From: Shewanella gelidii
Lineage (GTDB): Bacteria; Pseudomonadota; Gammaproteobacteria; Enterobacterales; Shewanellaceae
NCBI RefSeq assembly: GCF_014647855.1
Contig: NZ_BMPZ01000001.1
Span: 434,001-498,000, forward strand
Direction: 5' to 3'
Length of the DNA: 64,000 nt
Below are positions 49,360-58,487 of the stretch, piece by piece; position 1 is the first letter of the stretch, and each line of letters begins with the position of its first letter. The notes under the pieces are model-generated. The model was not told where the DNA came from and searched no databases. It was given only the letters and a program-made list of their open reading frames with translations. A program made the translations under genes and the position numbers.

Positions 49360-51147
49360 ATGCTGCAATCTATTCACGAGCGTTTACAGGCTGTTCGCCA
49401 TGAAATGCAACGTCAAAACGTCGATGCTTTTATCATCCCAAGAGCTGATGAGTATTTGGGTGAATACGTTCCCGCTCATAATGAAAGATTGCTATGGATC
49501 AGTGAGTTTACCGGTTCTGCGGGGATGGTAATTGTCTTAAAAGACGGTGCAGCCATATTTGTTGACGGTCGCTATACAGTCCAAGTGCGCCAGCAAGTCG
49601 ATGGACAGCTTTTTGAGTATTTAAGCCTTGTTGACACACCTCAAATCGCTTGGCTCATAGAAAAGTTGGGAACTGGCACCAAAGTTGGTTACGACTCGCG
49701 ACTTCATACATTGGCTTGGCAGCAACACGCGTCTAAGCGACTCACTGCCGCAGGTATCGAGTTAACCGCTCTTGAACAAAACCCGGTCGACTTGAGTTGG
49801 CAAAATAGACCCCAAGCACCCACTGCAAGTGCCATGCTTTTTGATGAGTCATTAGCAGGACAATCAAGTTTTGATAAACGACATGCGGTTGCCCGCTCTG
49901 TGGCAGATCTAGGCGCAGACGTAGCATTAGTTACCGCGCTCGATTCAATTTGCTGGCTACTGAATATTCGTGGCCAAGATGTTCCGTGTTTGCCTGTTAT
50001 TTTAGGGACAGCTCTATTACACGCCAATGGTGATTTAGAGTTTTTCACCAACTTGGATAAGCTGCCTGCAGATATTCATGCTCATGTGGGCACAGGGGTA
50101 ACATTTGCTAACGAAGAGGAGCTCACTGCGGCATTAACGGCTTTGAAAGGCAAATCTTTGTTAGCTGACCCAGCAACGGCAAACGCTTGGAGCCAGTTAC
50201 TTGCTCAATCGGCAGGTGCAAGCCTCATTGCCGCTGCCGATCCGGTGGCATTACCGAAAGCACAAAAAAATCAAGCAGAGCTCACTGGTATGAAAGCCTG
50301 CCATATTCGTGATGGTGTCGCCGTAACGCGCTTTCTTGCATGGCTTGACCAAGAAGTTGAAGCCAATCGATTGTATGACGAAGCCGAACTAGCTGAGAAA
50401 CTTGAAAGCTTCCGTAAACTTGATTCGAAATATCAACAGCCCAGTTTTGATACCATCTCAGCAACTGGCGCAAATGCGGCAATGTGTCACTACAACCATA
50501 ACAACGGCATACCGGCAAAGATGCAACGCAATAGTCTATATTTGGTAGACTCTGGTGCCCAGTATATAGATGGCACCACCGATGTAACTCGTACCATAGC
50601 AATTGGCAACGTCACTGCCGAACATCGAAAAATGGTCACTTTAGTGCTTAAAGGACATATTGCTGTAGACCAAGCTAAATTCCCAAAAGGGACTACTGGA
50701 CAACAACTCGATGCATTCGCTCGCCAATATCTATGGCAATACGGCTATGACTATGATCATGGAACTGGGCATGGCGTCGGACACTTTTTGAGTGTGCACG
50801 AAGGGCCACAACGCATCGCGAAGAATAGCAATGATGTACCACTGCTGCCCGGTATGGTGGTCTCCAATGAACCCGGCTATTACCGCGCTGACGAGTTTGG
50901 TATTCGTCTCGAAAACCTAATTAGCGTAAAACCGTGCCTAGAACTGGCTGGTATCGAACGTGAGATGTTGATGTTTGAATCGATGACACTTATTCCGATG
51001 GATACTCGACTGATAGAAAAAAGTTTGCTGACCCAACAAGAGGTGGATTGGCTAAATCAATACCACGCTGAAGTATTACTACAGCTCTCACCATTTATGG
51101 ATGCATCAGAGCTTATTTGGCTCAAACAAGCGACTGCAGCACTGTAA
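49360..51147 (+). CDS. Xaa-Pro aminopeptidase (M24B, long form)
   Basis: 595 residues, the long three-domain form like eukaryotic XPNPEP1. Two creatinase-like N-terminal domains (IPRADEYLGEYVPAHNERLLWISEFTGSAG at 27-56, and FTALDSICWLLN-like VTALDSICWLLNIRG) precede the catalytic domain: SATGANAAMCHYNHNN, LVDSGAQYIDGTTDVTRTI (metal Asp pair), HGTGHGVGHFLSVHEGP (His), SNEPGYY and GIRLENLI (Glu pair). Removes N-terminal residues before proline, cytosolic. Start ATG 49360 behind GGAG; the frame opens four codons earlier with TTG. Confidence 0.92.
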   Translation: MLQSIHERLQAVRHEMQRQNVDAFIIPRADEYLGEYVPAHNERLLWISEFTGSAGMVIVLKDGAAIFVDGRYTVQVRQQVDGQLFEYLSLVDTPQIAWLIEKLGTGTKVGYDSRLHTLAWQQHASKRLTAAGIELTALEQNPVDLSWQNRPQAPTASAMLFDESLAGQSSFDKRHAVARSVADLGADVALVTALDSICWLLNIRGQDVPCLPVILGTALLHANGDLEFFTNLDKLPADIHAHVGTGVTFANEEELTAALTALKGKSLLADPATANAWSQLLAQSAGASLIAAADPVALPKAQKNQAELTGMKACHIRDGVAVTRFLAWLDQEVEANRLYDEAELAEKLESFRKLDSKYQQPSFDTISATGANAAMCHYNHNNGIPAKMQRNSLYLVDSGAQYIDGTTDVTRTIAIGNVTAEHRKMVTLVLKGHIAVDQAKFPKGTTGQQLDAFARQYLWQYGYDYDHGTGHGVGHFLSVHEGPQRIAKNSNDVPLLPGMVVSNEPGYYRADEFGIRLENLISVKPCLELAGIEREMLMFESMTLIPMDTRLIEKSLLTQQEVDWLNQYHAEVLLQLSPFMDASELIWLKQATAAL

Positions 51148-51281
51148 CCCTAAGTCGGTGGCTTGTTGTTGCAAGCCGCCTTCTCTTGTTTATCAATTCT
51201 TCTTTCCTTCATAGAACCACATGCTTTAGGCATCAGCCCTAATTTTCCATTGCCAAAACTAGGTGAATTGTGTACAAAATT

Positions 51282-51290
51282 TGCTATACT
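51282..51290 (+). promoter_or_regulatory. Extended -10 promoter element for the DEAD-box helicase gene
   Basis: TG-C-TATACT (extended -10) at 51282-51290, which would give a leader of roughly 90 bases before the ATG at 51389. No strong -35 was found. Long leaders are common in cold-inducible helicase genes; no cold-shock element was identified. Confidence 0.5.
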
Positions 51291-51388
51291 CCGCCACCGC
51301 CTTGGGTAGGGTTGGGGCTGTCGTCGGTCGGTTCTTTACCCTCAAAGCAAAGTAAACTCTATATTTTAAGTTGAATAGGATCATCAAT

Positions 51389-52684
51389 ATGAAATTTGAA
51401 TCTTTCAGTTTCGCTCCCGAAATTATACGTGCAGTGACTGAATGTGGTTACCAAACGATGACTCCGGTTCAACGTCAAGCAATCCCTGCGATTCGCCGCG
51501 GTCAAGACGTTCTAGCCAGTGCACAAACCGGAACCGGTAAAACAGCGGCATTCGCTTTACCTATTTTGCAAAAAATTGCAGATAACCCTAAGGCTAGGCA
51601 ACACTCAAATGCGCGGGCTTTGATTTTAGCGCCAACACGAGAGCTTGCGGCACAAGTTGCGGATAATTTTGCGACGTACGGCCAATACATGGACATCGAC
51701 GTATTAACCATTTTTGGTGGAATAAAATCAGCCTCTCAAGCACAAAAGCTGAAGCAAGGCACAGACATCATTGTAGCAACGCCAGGACGTCTCCTTGAAC
51801 ATGTCATAGCATGTAACTTAAGCCTCTCTCAAATTGAGTTTTTAGTGCTTGATGAAGCCGACCGCATGTTAGACATGGGCTTTATCTCTGACATCCAAAA
51901 GATCCTGCAAGCCGTCAATAAAGATCGTCAAAATATGCTGTTTTCAGCAACTTTCTCAAGCGCAGTGAAGCAGCTTGCGAACGAAATGTTGAACAAACCA
52001 AAGCTTATCAATGCAGATAAACAAAACACCACAGCAAGCACGATTAGCCAAGTGGTTTATCCGGTAGAGCAACGCCGGAAAAGCGAATTATTATCTGAAC
52101 TCATCGGCAAGAAAAATTGGCAGCAAGTACTGGTATTTACTGCAACTCGCGGTGCTGCTGATGAAGTTGTAAAAGAGTTGAATCTCGATGGCATTCCTGC
52201 CGCCGTTGTCCACTCAGAAAAAGCTCAAGGCACGCGAAGAAGAGCGCTACGAGAATTTAAGGAAGGAAAAGTTAGAGCCTTAGTCGCAACTGAAGTAGCC
52301 GCTCGAGGTTTAGATATTGAAGATTTAGAATATGTTGTCAATTATGATCTTCCATTCCTTGCTGAAGACTATGTTCATCGAATTGGACGGACAGGCCGTG
52401 CTGGCAAAACCGGAGTGGCAATTTCATTTGTAAGCCGTGAAGAAGAGCGAACGTTAAAAGATATTGAAAAACTCATCGGCCAAAAGATTAAGCGAATTAG
52501 TGTGCCAGGCTACGAAGTAAGTAGCCGCGATTTACTCATTAAGCAACTTCAAAAACGTCGTAGCTTTGCCAAAAAGCAGGCTCGAACAGACAATGCTGGC
52601 GCTCAAATGATCGCCGAGAAAAACATGCAAGGCCGCCGAGTCAAAGTGAAAAGTGGCGCCAGCAAGGCCAAAAAGATTAAATAA
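51389..52684 (+). CDS. DEAD-box ATP-dependent RNA helicase (RhlE-like)
   Basis: 431 residues. All helicase motifs: Q motif (GYQTMTPVQRQAIP), I (AQTGTGKT), Ia (PTRELAAQ), Ib (TPGR), II (DEAD), III (SAT), IV (LVFTAT), V (ATEVAARGLDI), VI (HRIGRTGRAGKTG). The C-terminal tail is very basic (RSFAKKQARTDNAGAQM, KSGASKAKKIK), typical of RhlE/SrmB-type proteins in ribosome assembly. Start ATG 51389 with AGGATC upstream; the frame opens at 51371 with TTG. Confidence 0.93.
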   Translation: MKFESFSFAPEIIRAVTECGYQTMTPVQRQAIPAIRRGQDVLASAQTGTGKTAAFALPILQKIADNPKARQHSNARALILAPTRELAAQVADNFATYGQYMDIDVLTIFGGIKSASQAQKLKQGTDIIVATPGRLLEHVIACNLSLSQIEFLVLDEADRMLDMGFISDIQKILQAVNKDRQNMLFSATFSSAVKQLANEMLNKPKLINADKQNTTASTISQVVYPVEQRRKSELLSELIGKKNWQQVLVFTATRGAADEVVKELNLDGIPAAVVHSEKAQGTRRRALREFKEGKVRALVATEVAARGLDIEDLEYVVNYDLPFLAEDYVHRIGRTGRAGKTGVAISFVSREEERTLKDIEKLIGQKIKRISVPGYEVSSRDLLIKQLQKRRSFAKKQARTDNAGAQMIAEKNMQGRRVKVKSGASKAKKIK

Positions 52685-53109
52685 AACCAAATTTCTATAT
52701 TCATAATAACGCCGATAATTGCCATAAATGGCTGCAAAAGGTGAGCCGCTAGAGATTAGCGGCTCAGTCGACACGCCTTTTTTCATTAAACACCAGCAGT
52801 CATCACTTCTGTTGTCGTCCAGCTTATACGACTGTATTCAAGTATTGGCGCTTATCGAGCAAGACAACAAAGAAACAAATCTCGGAACCAACTCAGGTCA
52901 ACAGAGCCCAGCCGCTTCTCCTTATAAAAAAGACAGCATCACGTGACCTATGACGGCATCTAGCCCCATATTTTCCATTTTTAACTCAAAGCACTAGCAG
53001 CAAGCATCAACAGGTTTTGTCATTTATATTTTTTATTTCAGCAATTATTGAAATAAAAAATCCAAGTCGGCGGTCTGATCGTCAAACCAACAATAAGGAA
53101 TAAAAAGAG
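52685..53109. other. 425-base intergenic stretch with one hairpin
   Basis: No gene recognised. It contains a 9-bp inverted repeat (GAGCCGCTA 52743-52751 / TAGCGGCTC 52757-52765) soon after the helicase stop; a T run follows only after a gap (52779-52785), so it is a weak terminator candidate. Beyond it the DNA is AT-rich and leads to the peroxiredoxin-like gene. A 72-codon frame (52728-52946) starts just before the hairpin and looks like chance. Confidence 0.6.
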
Positions 53110-53769
53110 ATGAATTTTTTCTCCCTAAAACGGAATGTGACCCGCCTATTTTTAACGTTAACCGGATTGCTTTTTTTAGTTTCCACCCAAGCAAATGCAA
53201 CGAATATTGCACCAAGCGAAGATCAATTAACGCCGCTTTTGAACGGCCATCAGATCCCCGCAACAATGCTAAAGGACATTGACGGCAAGCCTGTTAACTT
53301 AGCAAAATTAATCCAAAAAAAGCCAACGGTGTTTTTCTTCTATCGCGGCGGATGGTGCCCATTTTGTAACTCACAAATGGGACAACTTAAAGCCATTGAA
53401 CCCAAACTCATTGACATGGGATTTCAATTAGTCGGCATTTCTCCTGATACACCAGAAAAACTAAAAGCTTCCATGAACGACAACGAAATAAGCTATACCT
53501 TGTTATCTGATGCCAACTTACAAGCTGCACAGGACTTCGGTATTGCGTTTTACACGAGTGAAAAAGTGACTCAACGGTATATGTCCAAGTTAAATTTGGA
53601 TAATCCTTTGTGGACAACACCTACAGGCGATAAACGACTCGTTCTTCCTATTCCAGCGATCTATATTGCAGACAAAAAAGGGTTAATTCAGTTTCAGTAT
53701 TTAAATCCAAACTTCCGCGTTCGAGCGGCACCAGAACTCATCATTACAGCTGCGAGCCTTGTGAAATAA
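53110..53769 (+). CDS. Exported peroxiredoxin-like (AhpC/TSA, redoxin) protein
   Basis: 219 residues with a signal peptide (about 1-30, cleavage near QANA|TN), so periplasmic. The thioredoxin-fold domain has FYRGGWCPFCNSQMGQL, the CxxC form of the peroxiredoxin-like 'PRX-like2' group, then FQLVGISPDTPEKLK and LPIPAIYIADKKGLIQF. Probable thiol peroxidase or disulfide-related reductase; partner unknown. AAGGAATAAAAAGAG before the ATG. Confidence 0.87.
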   Translation: MNFFSLKRNVTRLFLTLTGLLFLVSTQANATNIAPSEDQLTPLLNGHQIPATMLKDIDGKPVNLAKLIQKKPTVFFFYRGGWCPFCNSQMGQLKAIEPKLIDMGFQLVGISPDTPEKLKASMNDNEISYTLLSDANLQAAQDFGIAFYTSEKVTQRYMSKLNLDNPLWTTPTGDKRLVLPIPAIYIADKKGLIQFQYLNPNFRVRAAPELIITAASLVK

Positions 53770-53791
53770 CTCGCTCTGCTCTGTATGTACT

Positions 53792-53829
53792 CACGAAGGC
53801 ATCTAAAGAAAGTTATGGATGCCTTCGTG
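53792..53829. repeat. 12-bp inverted repeat hairpin
   Basis: CACGAAGGCATC (53792-53803) and its perfect complement GATGCCTTCGTG (53818-53829), 14-base loop, directly after the peroxiredoxin-like gene. No T tract, so either a Rho-type processing stem or a weak terminator. Confidence 0.6.
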
Positions 53830-53887
53830 TCAATCAATGTTAGAATGACGCCGCTTTGAATCATGAAACCTATGTAGCGGACTGTAG

Positions 53888-54535
53888 ATGACAACCTATA
53901 ACCAAGCCATTTTAAACTTAGCACAAGCGGCACTAGCCGACCTTAATGCTTCTGTAACGAGTCATAAAACCCCAAAAACGGCCATTGCTCATAGCCATTT
54001 TCTTTGTAACTGGATGGTCAAATCTAGCAAAAACAAACGTTTCTCCAAGCTCGTTGCTGATGATCTAAAAGCATGGATTCGCGCAGCGAGAAGCCAAGGT
54101 GCTGGGGCGGCACTACCGGACACCATGAGAAGAATTAACTATTGGTATTCAAAGTGCACCGATAAAAAACAACTCGGCAATCAACTTCATCAGCTCCTAA
54201 CAGCGCTCGAGACCCAAGGTTGGATGGTCATCAGCGATACCCATTTACAAGAGAAGCTCAAATTAGAAAGCGATGGTCAATCCAGCATCCTTGTATGTGC
54301 AGAACAGTACAGCAAACATATTCAAGATGGGGAACTTATCAAGCCTATTCAGCTCTATGTTCGCGCCCCTCAACAAGATCTACTTGAACTCTCTAGTCAG
54401 TATGATTTGCTTCTCAGTCAGCCAAACAAGAAAAGTAGCCTAATTAAACACCACGTTACCTATATACTTTACCCCAATAACCAACATCCCCAGCTGACAC
54501 TTTTACCTGAAGTCACCCCAACTGTAGATGGATAA
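53888..54535 (+). CDS. DUF2913 family protein
   Basis: 215 residues, soluble. The N-terminal half (NQAILNLAQAALADL, NHFLCNWMVK-like HSHFLCNWMVKSSKNKRFSKLV, ARSQGAGAALPDTMRRINYWY) matches DUF2913, a Vibrio/Shewanella-type family without known function. The middle DGQSSILVCAEQYSKHI and C-terminal polar tail are also typical. No neighbouring partner is suggested. Confidence 0.8.
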   Translation: MTTYNQAILNLAQAALADLNASVTSHKTPKTAIAHSHFLCNWMVKSSKNKRFSKLVADDLKAWIRAARSQGAGAALPDTMRRINYWYSKCTDKKQLGNQLHQLLTALETQGWMVISDTHLQEKLKLESDGQSSILVCAEQYSKHIQDGELIKPIQLYVRAPQQDLLELSSQYDLLLSQPNKKSSLIKHHVTYILYPNNQHPQLTLLPEVTPTVDG

Positions 54536-54698
54536 TTAAAAGGCCGGCATTGACCGGCCGCAGCAAATTCTCAAAATTTGTTCAATCCCCCAGAAAGCCC
54601 GCAATACTTTCAGTTTCTAGAGCATGCATAAAAATAGCCTCCTGAACCCCATTTAGATTATTCTTGGCACGAGCTCTACCCGATGTTGACAGCCAGCG

Positions 54699-55586
54699 AT
54701 GAAGCACTATCCTCAAAATATGCTGTTAAAGTGTGTTCAATATATCCAAAGGAGTTGGTTGCAAAGTTGGTATAAGGAATTACGACAAATCTGCTTATTA
54801 ACATTGGGCTTTCAATGTTGTAATTGCGTGAGTGCCGCAGAGAGAAAAACACTTGTCGCCAACACCTTAGAATATCCCCCTTATGAATACACCAATGATC
54901 ATGGTCACGCTTCCGGACTAGCAATAGAGATTATTGATGAGGTCTTTAAGCAGATAGACAACTACAACATACGATACGAGTTTTACCCATGGAAAAGAGC
55001 GGTACTTCATACGCAACGGGGAGAAGCAGACATACTCTTTAATGCGGGGGTGAGCGACGCCAGAAAGCTATGGGGAAATTACGCAAACTCGGTACTTATC
55101 AATCAAACTTATGTTTTGTTTAAGCGCCAAGATAGTAACATCGCATTCAAGCCAGACTTTAGTGGTTTTCATCAGTATTCAATTGCGATTAAACGCGGAT
55201 ATTTGTACGGAACAGGCCCCTTTAGGCAAGCACTTGATACTGGGAAATTTGGCGCGATTTCTATCTCAAGCTCTACCCAGCAGAGCGTTAAAAAATTACT
55301 CCATCGCCGTGTTGATTTATTTGTCGGTGACTACACACCAACAATGTATGCAATACGCCGCGCAAAACTCGAGTCAGTCATCGATATCGTGCAAGACGAT
55401 ACAGGCAATGCCGTTGTGTTGACCTGGCCAACTTATTTACTGTTTTCAAAACAAACCGTACCAATTGAATTAGTGCAACAAGTAACGCAAGTGTTAGATG
55501 AAATGAAACAATCGGGTCGTTATCAACAAATCGTTGAGCGCTATACACAAGGAATTAGCATGCCTCAAGATGCGGCTCCTCACTAA
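54699..55586 (+). CDS. Second lone periplasmic solute-binding protein (SBP_bac_3)
   Basis: Up to 295 residues. A hydrophobic stretch at about 31-46 (ICLLTLGFQCCNCVSAAE) is the signal core, giving an unusually long charged N-terminus, so the true start may be a later codon. The domain reads as a family-3 binding fold: LVANTLEYPPYEYTNDHGHASGLAIEIIDEVF, YPWKRAVLHTQRGEADILFNAG, and VTQVLDEMKQSGRYQQIVERY at the end. Binds an amino acid or similar solute. No transporter genes are next to it. It is only distantly similar to the one at 16688. Confidence 0.8.
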   Translation: MKHYPQNMLLKCVQYIQRSWLQSWYKELRQICLLTLGFQCCNCVSAAERKTLVANTLEYPPYEYTNDHGHASGLAIEIIDEVFKQIDNYNIRYEFYPWKRAVLHTQRGEADILFNAGVSDARKLWGNYANSVLINQTYVLFKRQDSNIAFKPDFSGFHQYSIAIKRGYLYGTGPFRQALDTGKFGAISISSSTQQSVKKLLHRRVDLFVGDYTPTMYAIRRAKLESVIDIVQDDTGNAVVLTWPTYLLFSKQTVPIELVQQVTQVLDEMKQSGRYQQIVERYTQGISMPQDAAPH

Positions 55587-55668
55587 TTGACAAAAGATCA
55601 GTGCTGATGGTTGTATCTCACCAAAAATCTGCAGTCATCGAGTTGAATAGCCTAAGAATTTAGCCATA

Positions 55669-56298
55669 TCAATAGTTAAACTGGGTTGCCGACCAAACTC
55701 TTCCATGATTCCGCAACAAGACAACTTGAGAGCCTTCTTTAAACTCAACGCCCTCAATATCCGGTTCAACCAATACATAATGGCGGGATTGATAGCTATC
55801 TTTTACAACAGCTTCACCCGGGTTACCTTTCATCGCGCAACCTAAAGTAATCGTTCCTAAACAGCCACTCAAGTCTTCATTTTTGAGGTTATGCAACGGT
55901 CTTTTCACCACATATTTAGCCAAAAGCACCCCCAAATAGCGACAACTAATACAGGCGATAACCATAGCAATCGGCATCGTGAAAACTTCTGGGATATAAA
56001 TGGAATGATAGAAAATGCTCGCAAGGTTTAAACTGTAGCCAGCGATGCAAAAACTGATAACTGCAAGTAAAAACCAAATCACTAAAGGGAGCTTATCTAA
56101 ACTTAACCACTCCATTAAACTGTGCTTGTTGCCCTCTGCAAGATCTTGGTCCATCCCCCACGGTGCCCACGTATCAACGACATTTGAAAGACTTATACCG
56201 GCAAAGAGTGCAACAATTTCGAAAATGGCAAACGTAATGACAAGGGCGAGACAAATCGCATAGGGCAAGTTTGGTTGGGCCACCAAAAACGCAAACAT
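55669..56298 (-). CDS. YqiJ-like inner-membrane protein (OB-fold)
   Basis: 209 residues (E. coli YqiJ 209). Three or four membrane segments in the first 150 residues, then a C-terminal OB-like domain (LSGCLGTITLGCAMKGNPGEAV, HYVLVEPDIEGVEFKEGSQVVLL). YqiJ normally pairs with the flotillin YqiK to organise the membrane; no flotillin gene is here. ATG 56298 has GGAGAAG upstream; the frame extends to 56367 without a site. Its neighbour, divergently unrelated, is a DsrE-like gene. Confidence 0.85.
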   Translation of the reverse strand: MFAFLVAQPNLPYAICLALVITFAIFEIVALFAGISLSNVVDTWAPWGMDQDLAEGNKHSLMEWLSLDKLPLVIWFLLAVISFCIAGYSLNLASIFYHSIYIPEVFTMPIAMVIACISCRYLGVLLAKYVVKRPLHNLKNEDLSGCLGTITLGCAMKGNPGEAVVKDSYQSRHYVLVEPDIEGVEFKEGSQVVLLRNHGRVWSATQFNY

Positions 56299-56419
56299 AC
56301 TTCTTCTCCATGTATTATTTTCATCCTTTAGATCAATGGTTCCGTCCAACGACCTTGGTGACAGCATAACAAGCTGAGAACAATTTCCAAGCTTTCAGTT
56401 CACAAATCCATGCTTACAT

Positions 56420-56977
56420 TCAGAAAGGATTCAGACTAAATCCATCGGCAGCCAATATCGCGTGCGCTGTCATCGCAGAAAGAGCCATCTCTACGCCTTC
56501 AACTAAATCGCTCGCTTCGACATCATAATACGCAGCGGTTTGACCACATACGTATATTTGAACCCCGTGCTTGATTAGAGTTCGGACCAAATCAATATTC
56601 GCAGAAGTTGTGCCGGGTTGATTTTGTGTATAAAAACTTTGCTTGGTAACATCTTGTACCGCCTTACCGTGAACAACTAAAGCTAAATTCATTCTCGATA
56701 CCGACACGCCAGTATTCGCGTGCATATTTAGAAATCGAGCTAGTTTCACTAAATGGCGATTTAAGCTGCCTGGTGTTGACTGCTCACTCATGTCAAATGC
56801 AACTTTAAACTGCATTTCATCAGGAATCACTTGAGTCGTATTCACGCGGGCTACTTTTCCATATTTCGGAATAAGCTCTCCCGCATGAAACTCACTTGGC
56901 CCCGCTTGCACTTCGCTTTGATAGACTCCCCCGATCACCAACAACACACTCAGAATGAATACCTTTATTTTAATCAT
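56420..56977 (-). CDS. Exported DsrE/F-like sulfur-relay-type protein
   Basis: 185 residues with a signal peptide (about 1-25, ending EVQAG). The rest is a DsrE-like Rossmann unit: FKVAFDMSEQ, LNLALVVHGKA-type NLALVVHGKAVQDV, and LIKHGVQIYVCGQTAAYYDVEAS with the Cys at the position of the DsrE active cysteine. Exported single-domain members are usually of unknown function. Separated by 121 bases from the YqiJ-like gene in the same direction. Confidence 0.82.
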   Translation of the reverse strand: MIKIKVFILSVLLVIGGVYQSEVQAGPSEFHAGELIPKYGKVARVNTTQVIPDEMQFKVAFDMSEQSTPGSLNRHLVKLARFLNMHANTGVSVSRMNLALVVHGKAVQDVTKQSFYTQNQPGTTSANIDLVRTLIKHGVQIYVCGQTAAYYDVEASDLVEGVEMALSAMTAHAILAADGFSLNPF

Positions 56978-57161
56978 ATAGCCTCCCTTACTTATTTTCT
57001 GTCATGAGCCACAAAGCTTTCCCCTTAGAACTCAATAAACAATCTTCACACTAAAGCTCCAATATCGCTTTGCTCTCGGTAGATGGTTATAATTGGGTGT
57101 GCTAACTATCCAAAATTCTCTTAAGTCTTAATTTAAAATACTATTCACTCAGATAGGATAT

Positions 57162-57656
57162 TTGCTTTTGCTACACCCCATAAAGCCGCAATCATGGCAA
57201 CACATTGAATCCATTCAAACTGCATGCTATCCGCAATTACCTCCAGAATCACTGGTATGTCTACAAAGTAAATGGCGTTTATCACCTGAAACTTGCTTCG
57301 TATTCATGCAAAATGAAGAGATCGTTGGTTACTGTTTGGCTCATCCGTGGCAGCGCCAATTGCCCCCTGATTTAAATACCAAGGTTAGCGCACGTCCCGC
57401 TTATGATTGCCTATACCTACATGATATTGCGATTTTGCCCAAAGCAAGAAAACGAGGTTTAGCTGAATTGACATTACAAACGCTAAAACAGCAAGCTACC
57501 ACTTTATCCTTAGCGCATCTTGCATTAGTATCCATTCCGGAAGCGCAGCAATACTGGCGCAACCAGGGTTTTCTATCACTAGACATCAGTAAAGAACTCT
57601 CGCCATATGGGCCAAACAGCCAATATATGGAGCTTGCACTGCCCCAATCAATTTAA
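57162..57656 (+). CDS. GNAT-family N-acetyltransferase
   Basis: 164 residues. One GNAT domain: IESIQTACYPQLPPESL at the start, FVFMQNEEIVGYCLAHPW (strand 2-3), YLHDIAILPKARKRGLAELTLQTL (acetyl-CoA pyrophosphate loop R-K-R-G-L-A) and ALVSIPEAQQYWRNQGF. Substrate unknown. There is no ATG before the domain; translation must begin at TTG 57162 or TTG 57168, with AGGA upstream (spacing favours 57168). Followed by the DUF2960 gene after 12 bases. Confidence 0.88.
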   Translation: MLLLHPIKPQSWQHIESIQTACYPQLPPESLVCLQSKWRLSPETCFVFMQNEEIVGYCLAHPWQRQLPPDLNTKVSARPAYDCLYLHDIAILPKARKRGLAELTLQTLKQQATTLSLAHLALVSIPEAQQYWRNQGFLSLDISKELSPYGPNSQYMELALPQSI

Positions 57657-57668
57657 AAAGAGGAAAAT

Positions 57669-57917
57669 ATGGCTCGTCAAGTCGCCTACACCTATAAAAA
57701 ACAAGCCAAAGTAATTAACTTTGCTTACGACAAGTACCATGATATGTATGAAGCAGTTGCCGCTGCAGAAGGCATTGACCTCACCAGCTTTCTTGCAATG
57801 GAACAGCAAGTCGCCATGACCTCAAAAGGCTCACAAGCAGTCAAGGATTACCGAACGAACGAGTTCGCTCGATTTGGTTTTGAAAACATTCATTTTGTTC
57901 GCGAAGAAGATGAATAA
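57669..57917 (+). CDS. DUF2960 small protein
   Basis: 82 residues: ARQVAYTYKKQAKVINFAYDKYHDMYEAVAAAEGIDLTSF, MEQQVAMTSKG and FARFGFENIHFV, the DUF2960 pattern. Soluble, function unknown. AAGAGG before the ATG; likely co-transcribed with the GNAT gene and possibly RDD gene (33 bases on). Confidence 0.82.
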   Translation: MARQVAYTYKKQAKVINFAYDKYHDMYEAVAAAEGIDLTSFLAMEQQVAMTSKGSQAVKDYRTNEFARFGFENIHFVREEDE

Positions 57918-57949
57918 TCGCTATAAAATTCAGTTATTCAAGGAATACA

Positions 57950-58459
57950 ATGCACAACTCTGAACATGCTAATTTCCCGCGAGCTAGCTTTGTGAGACGC
58001 TTGGGCGCGATGTTATATGATCTGTTGCTCGCTGTTGCGGTTTATATGCTGGTCGGCACCATTGGATTTGCCATATTTACTGCACTGGTGAAGCTTCAAA
58101 TCATACCCATGAATGGCTTTGAACATATTTCCGATTTACTGAATAGTACACCACTCTATGCCGGCCTATATCAACTATGGAGCCTCATTTGGGTCGCAGT
58201 GTTTTATGCTATGTTCTGGAACCGTGGTGGTCAAACGCTAGGCATGCGAGCTTGGCGCCTGAAAGTGCAACATCCAAACGGGCAAAATTTAAGTTTTATT
58301 ACAAGCTGTGCACGAGTCGTTTGGTCCGCCTTGGGCATTGGTAACCTATGGATTTTGATCAACCCAGAAAAACTGGCATTACAAGACTCGATGACACGCT
58401 CTGAAGTGGTGGTATTGTCGAAGGAAGCAAATCAAATGCGTAACTGGCGAGGCGTATAA
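57950..58459 (+). CDS. RDD family membrane protein
   Basis: 169 residues. RRLGAMLYDLLLAVAVYMLV (the R.. ...D name motif, here R and D conserved), three membrane segments, and the conserved FWNRGGQTLGMRAWRLKV followed by LQDSMTRSEVV. Proposed to be transport or lipid-related in other bacteria; unknown here. Third gene of the GNAT-DUF2960-RDD group. Confidence 0.9.
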   Translation: MHNSEHANFPRASFVRRLGAMLYDLLLAVAVYMLVGTIGFAIFTALVKLQIIPMNGFEHISDLLNSTPLYAGLYQLWSLIWVAVFYAMFWNRGGQTLGMRAWRLKVQHPNGQNLSFITSCARVVWSALGIGNLWILINPEKLALQDSMTRSEVVVLSKEANQMRNWRGV

Positions 58460-58487
58460 CTGACCTCGCCCACTGAAATGAGAACAC

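Noticed and set aside
52728..52946. 72-codon frame after the DEAD-box helicase gene
   Set aside because: Its start lies just before a hairpin, no Shine-Dalgarno sequence, and the translation has no recognisable pattern; more likely non-coding.
54541..54560. GGCCGG/CCGGCC hairpin after the DUF2913 gene
   Set aside because: A short 6-bp stem with no T tract; too weak to call a terminator.
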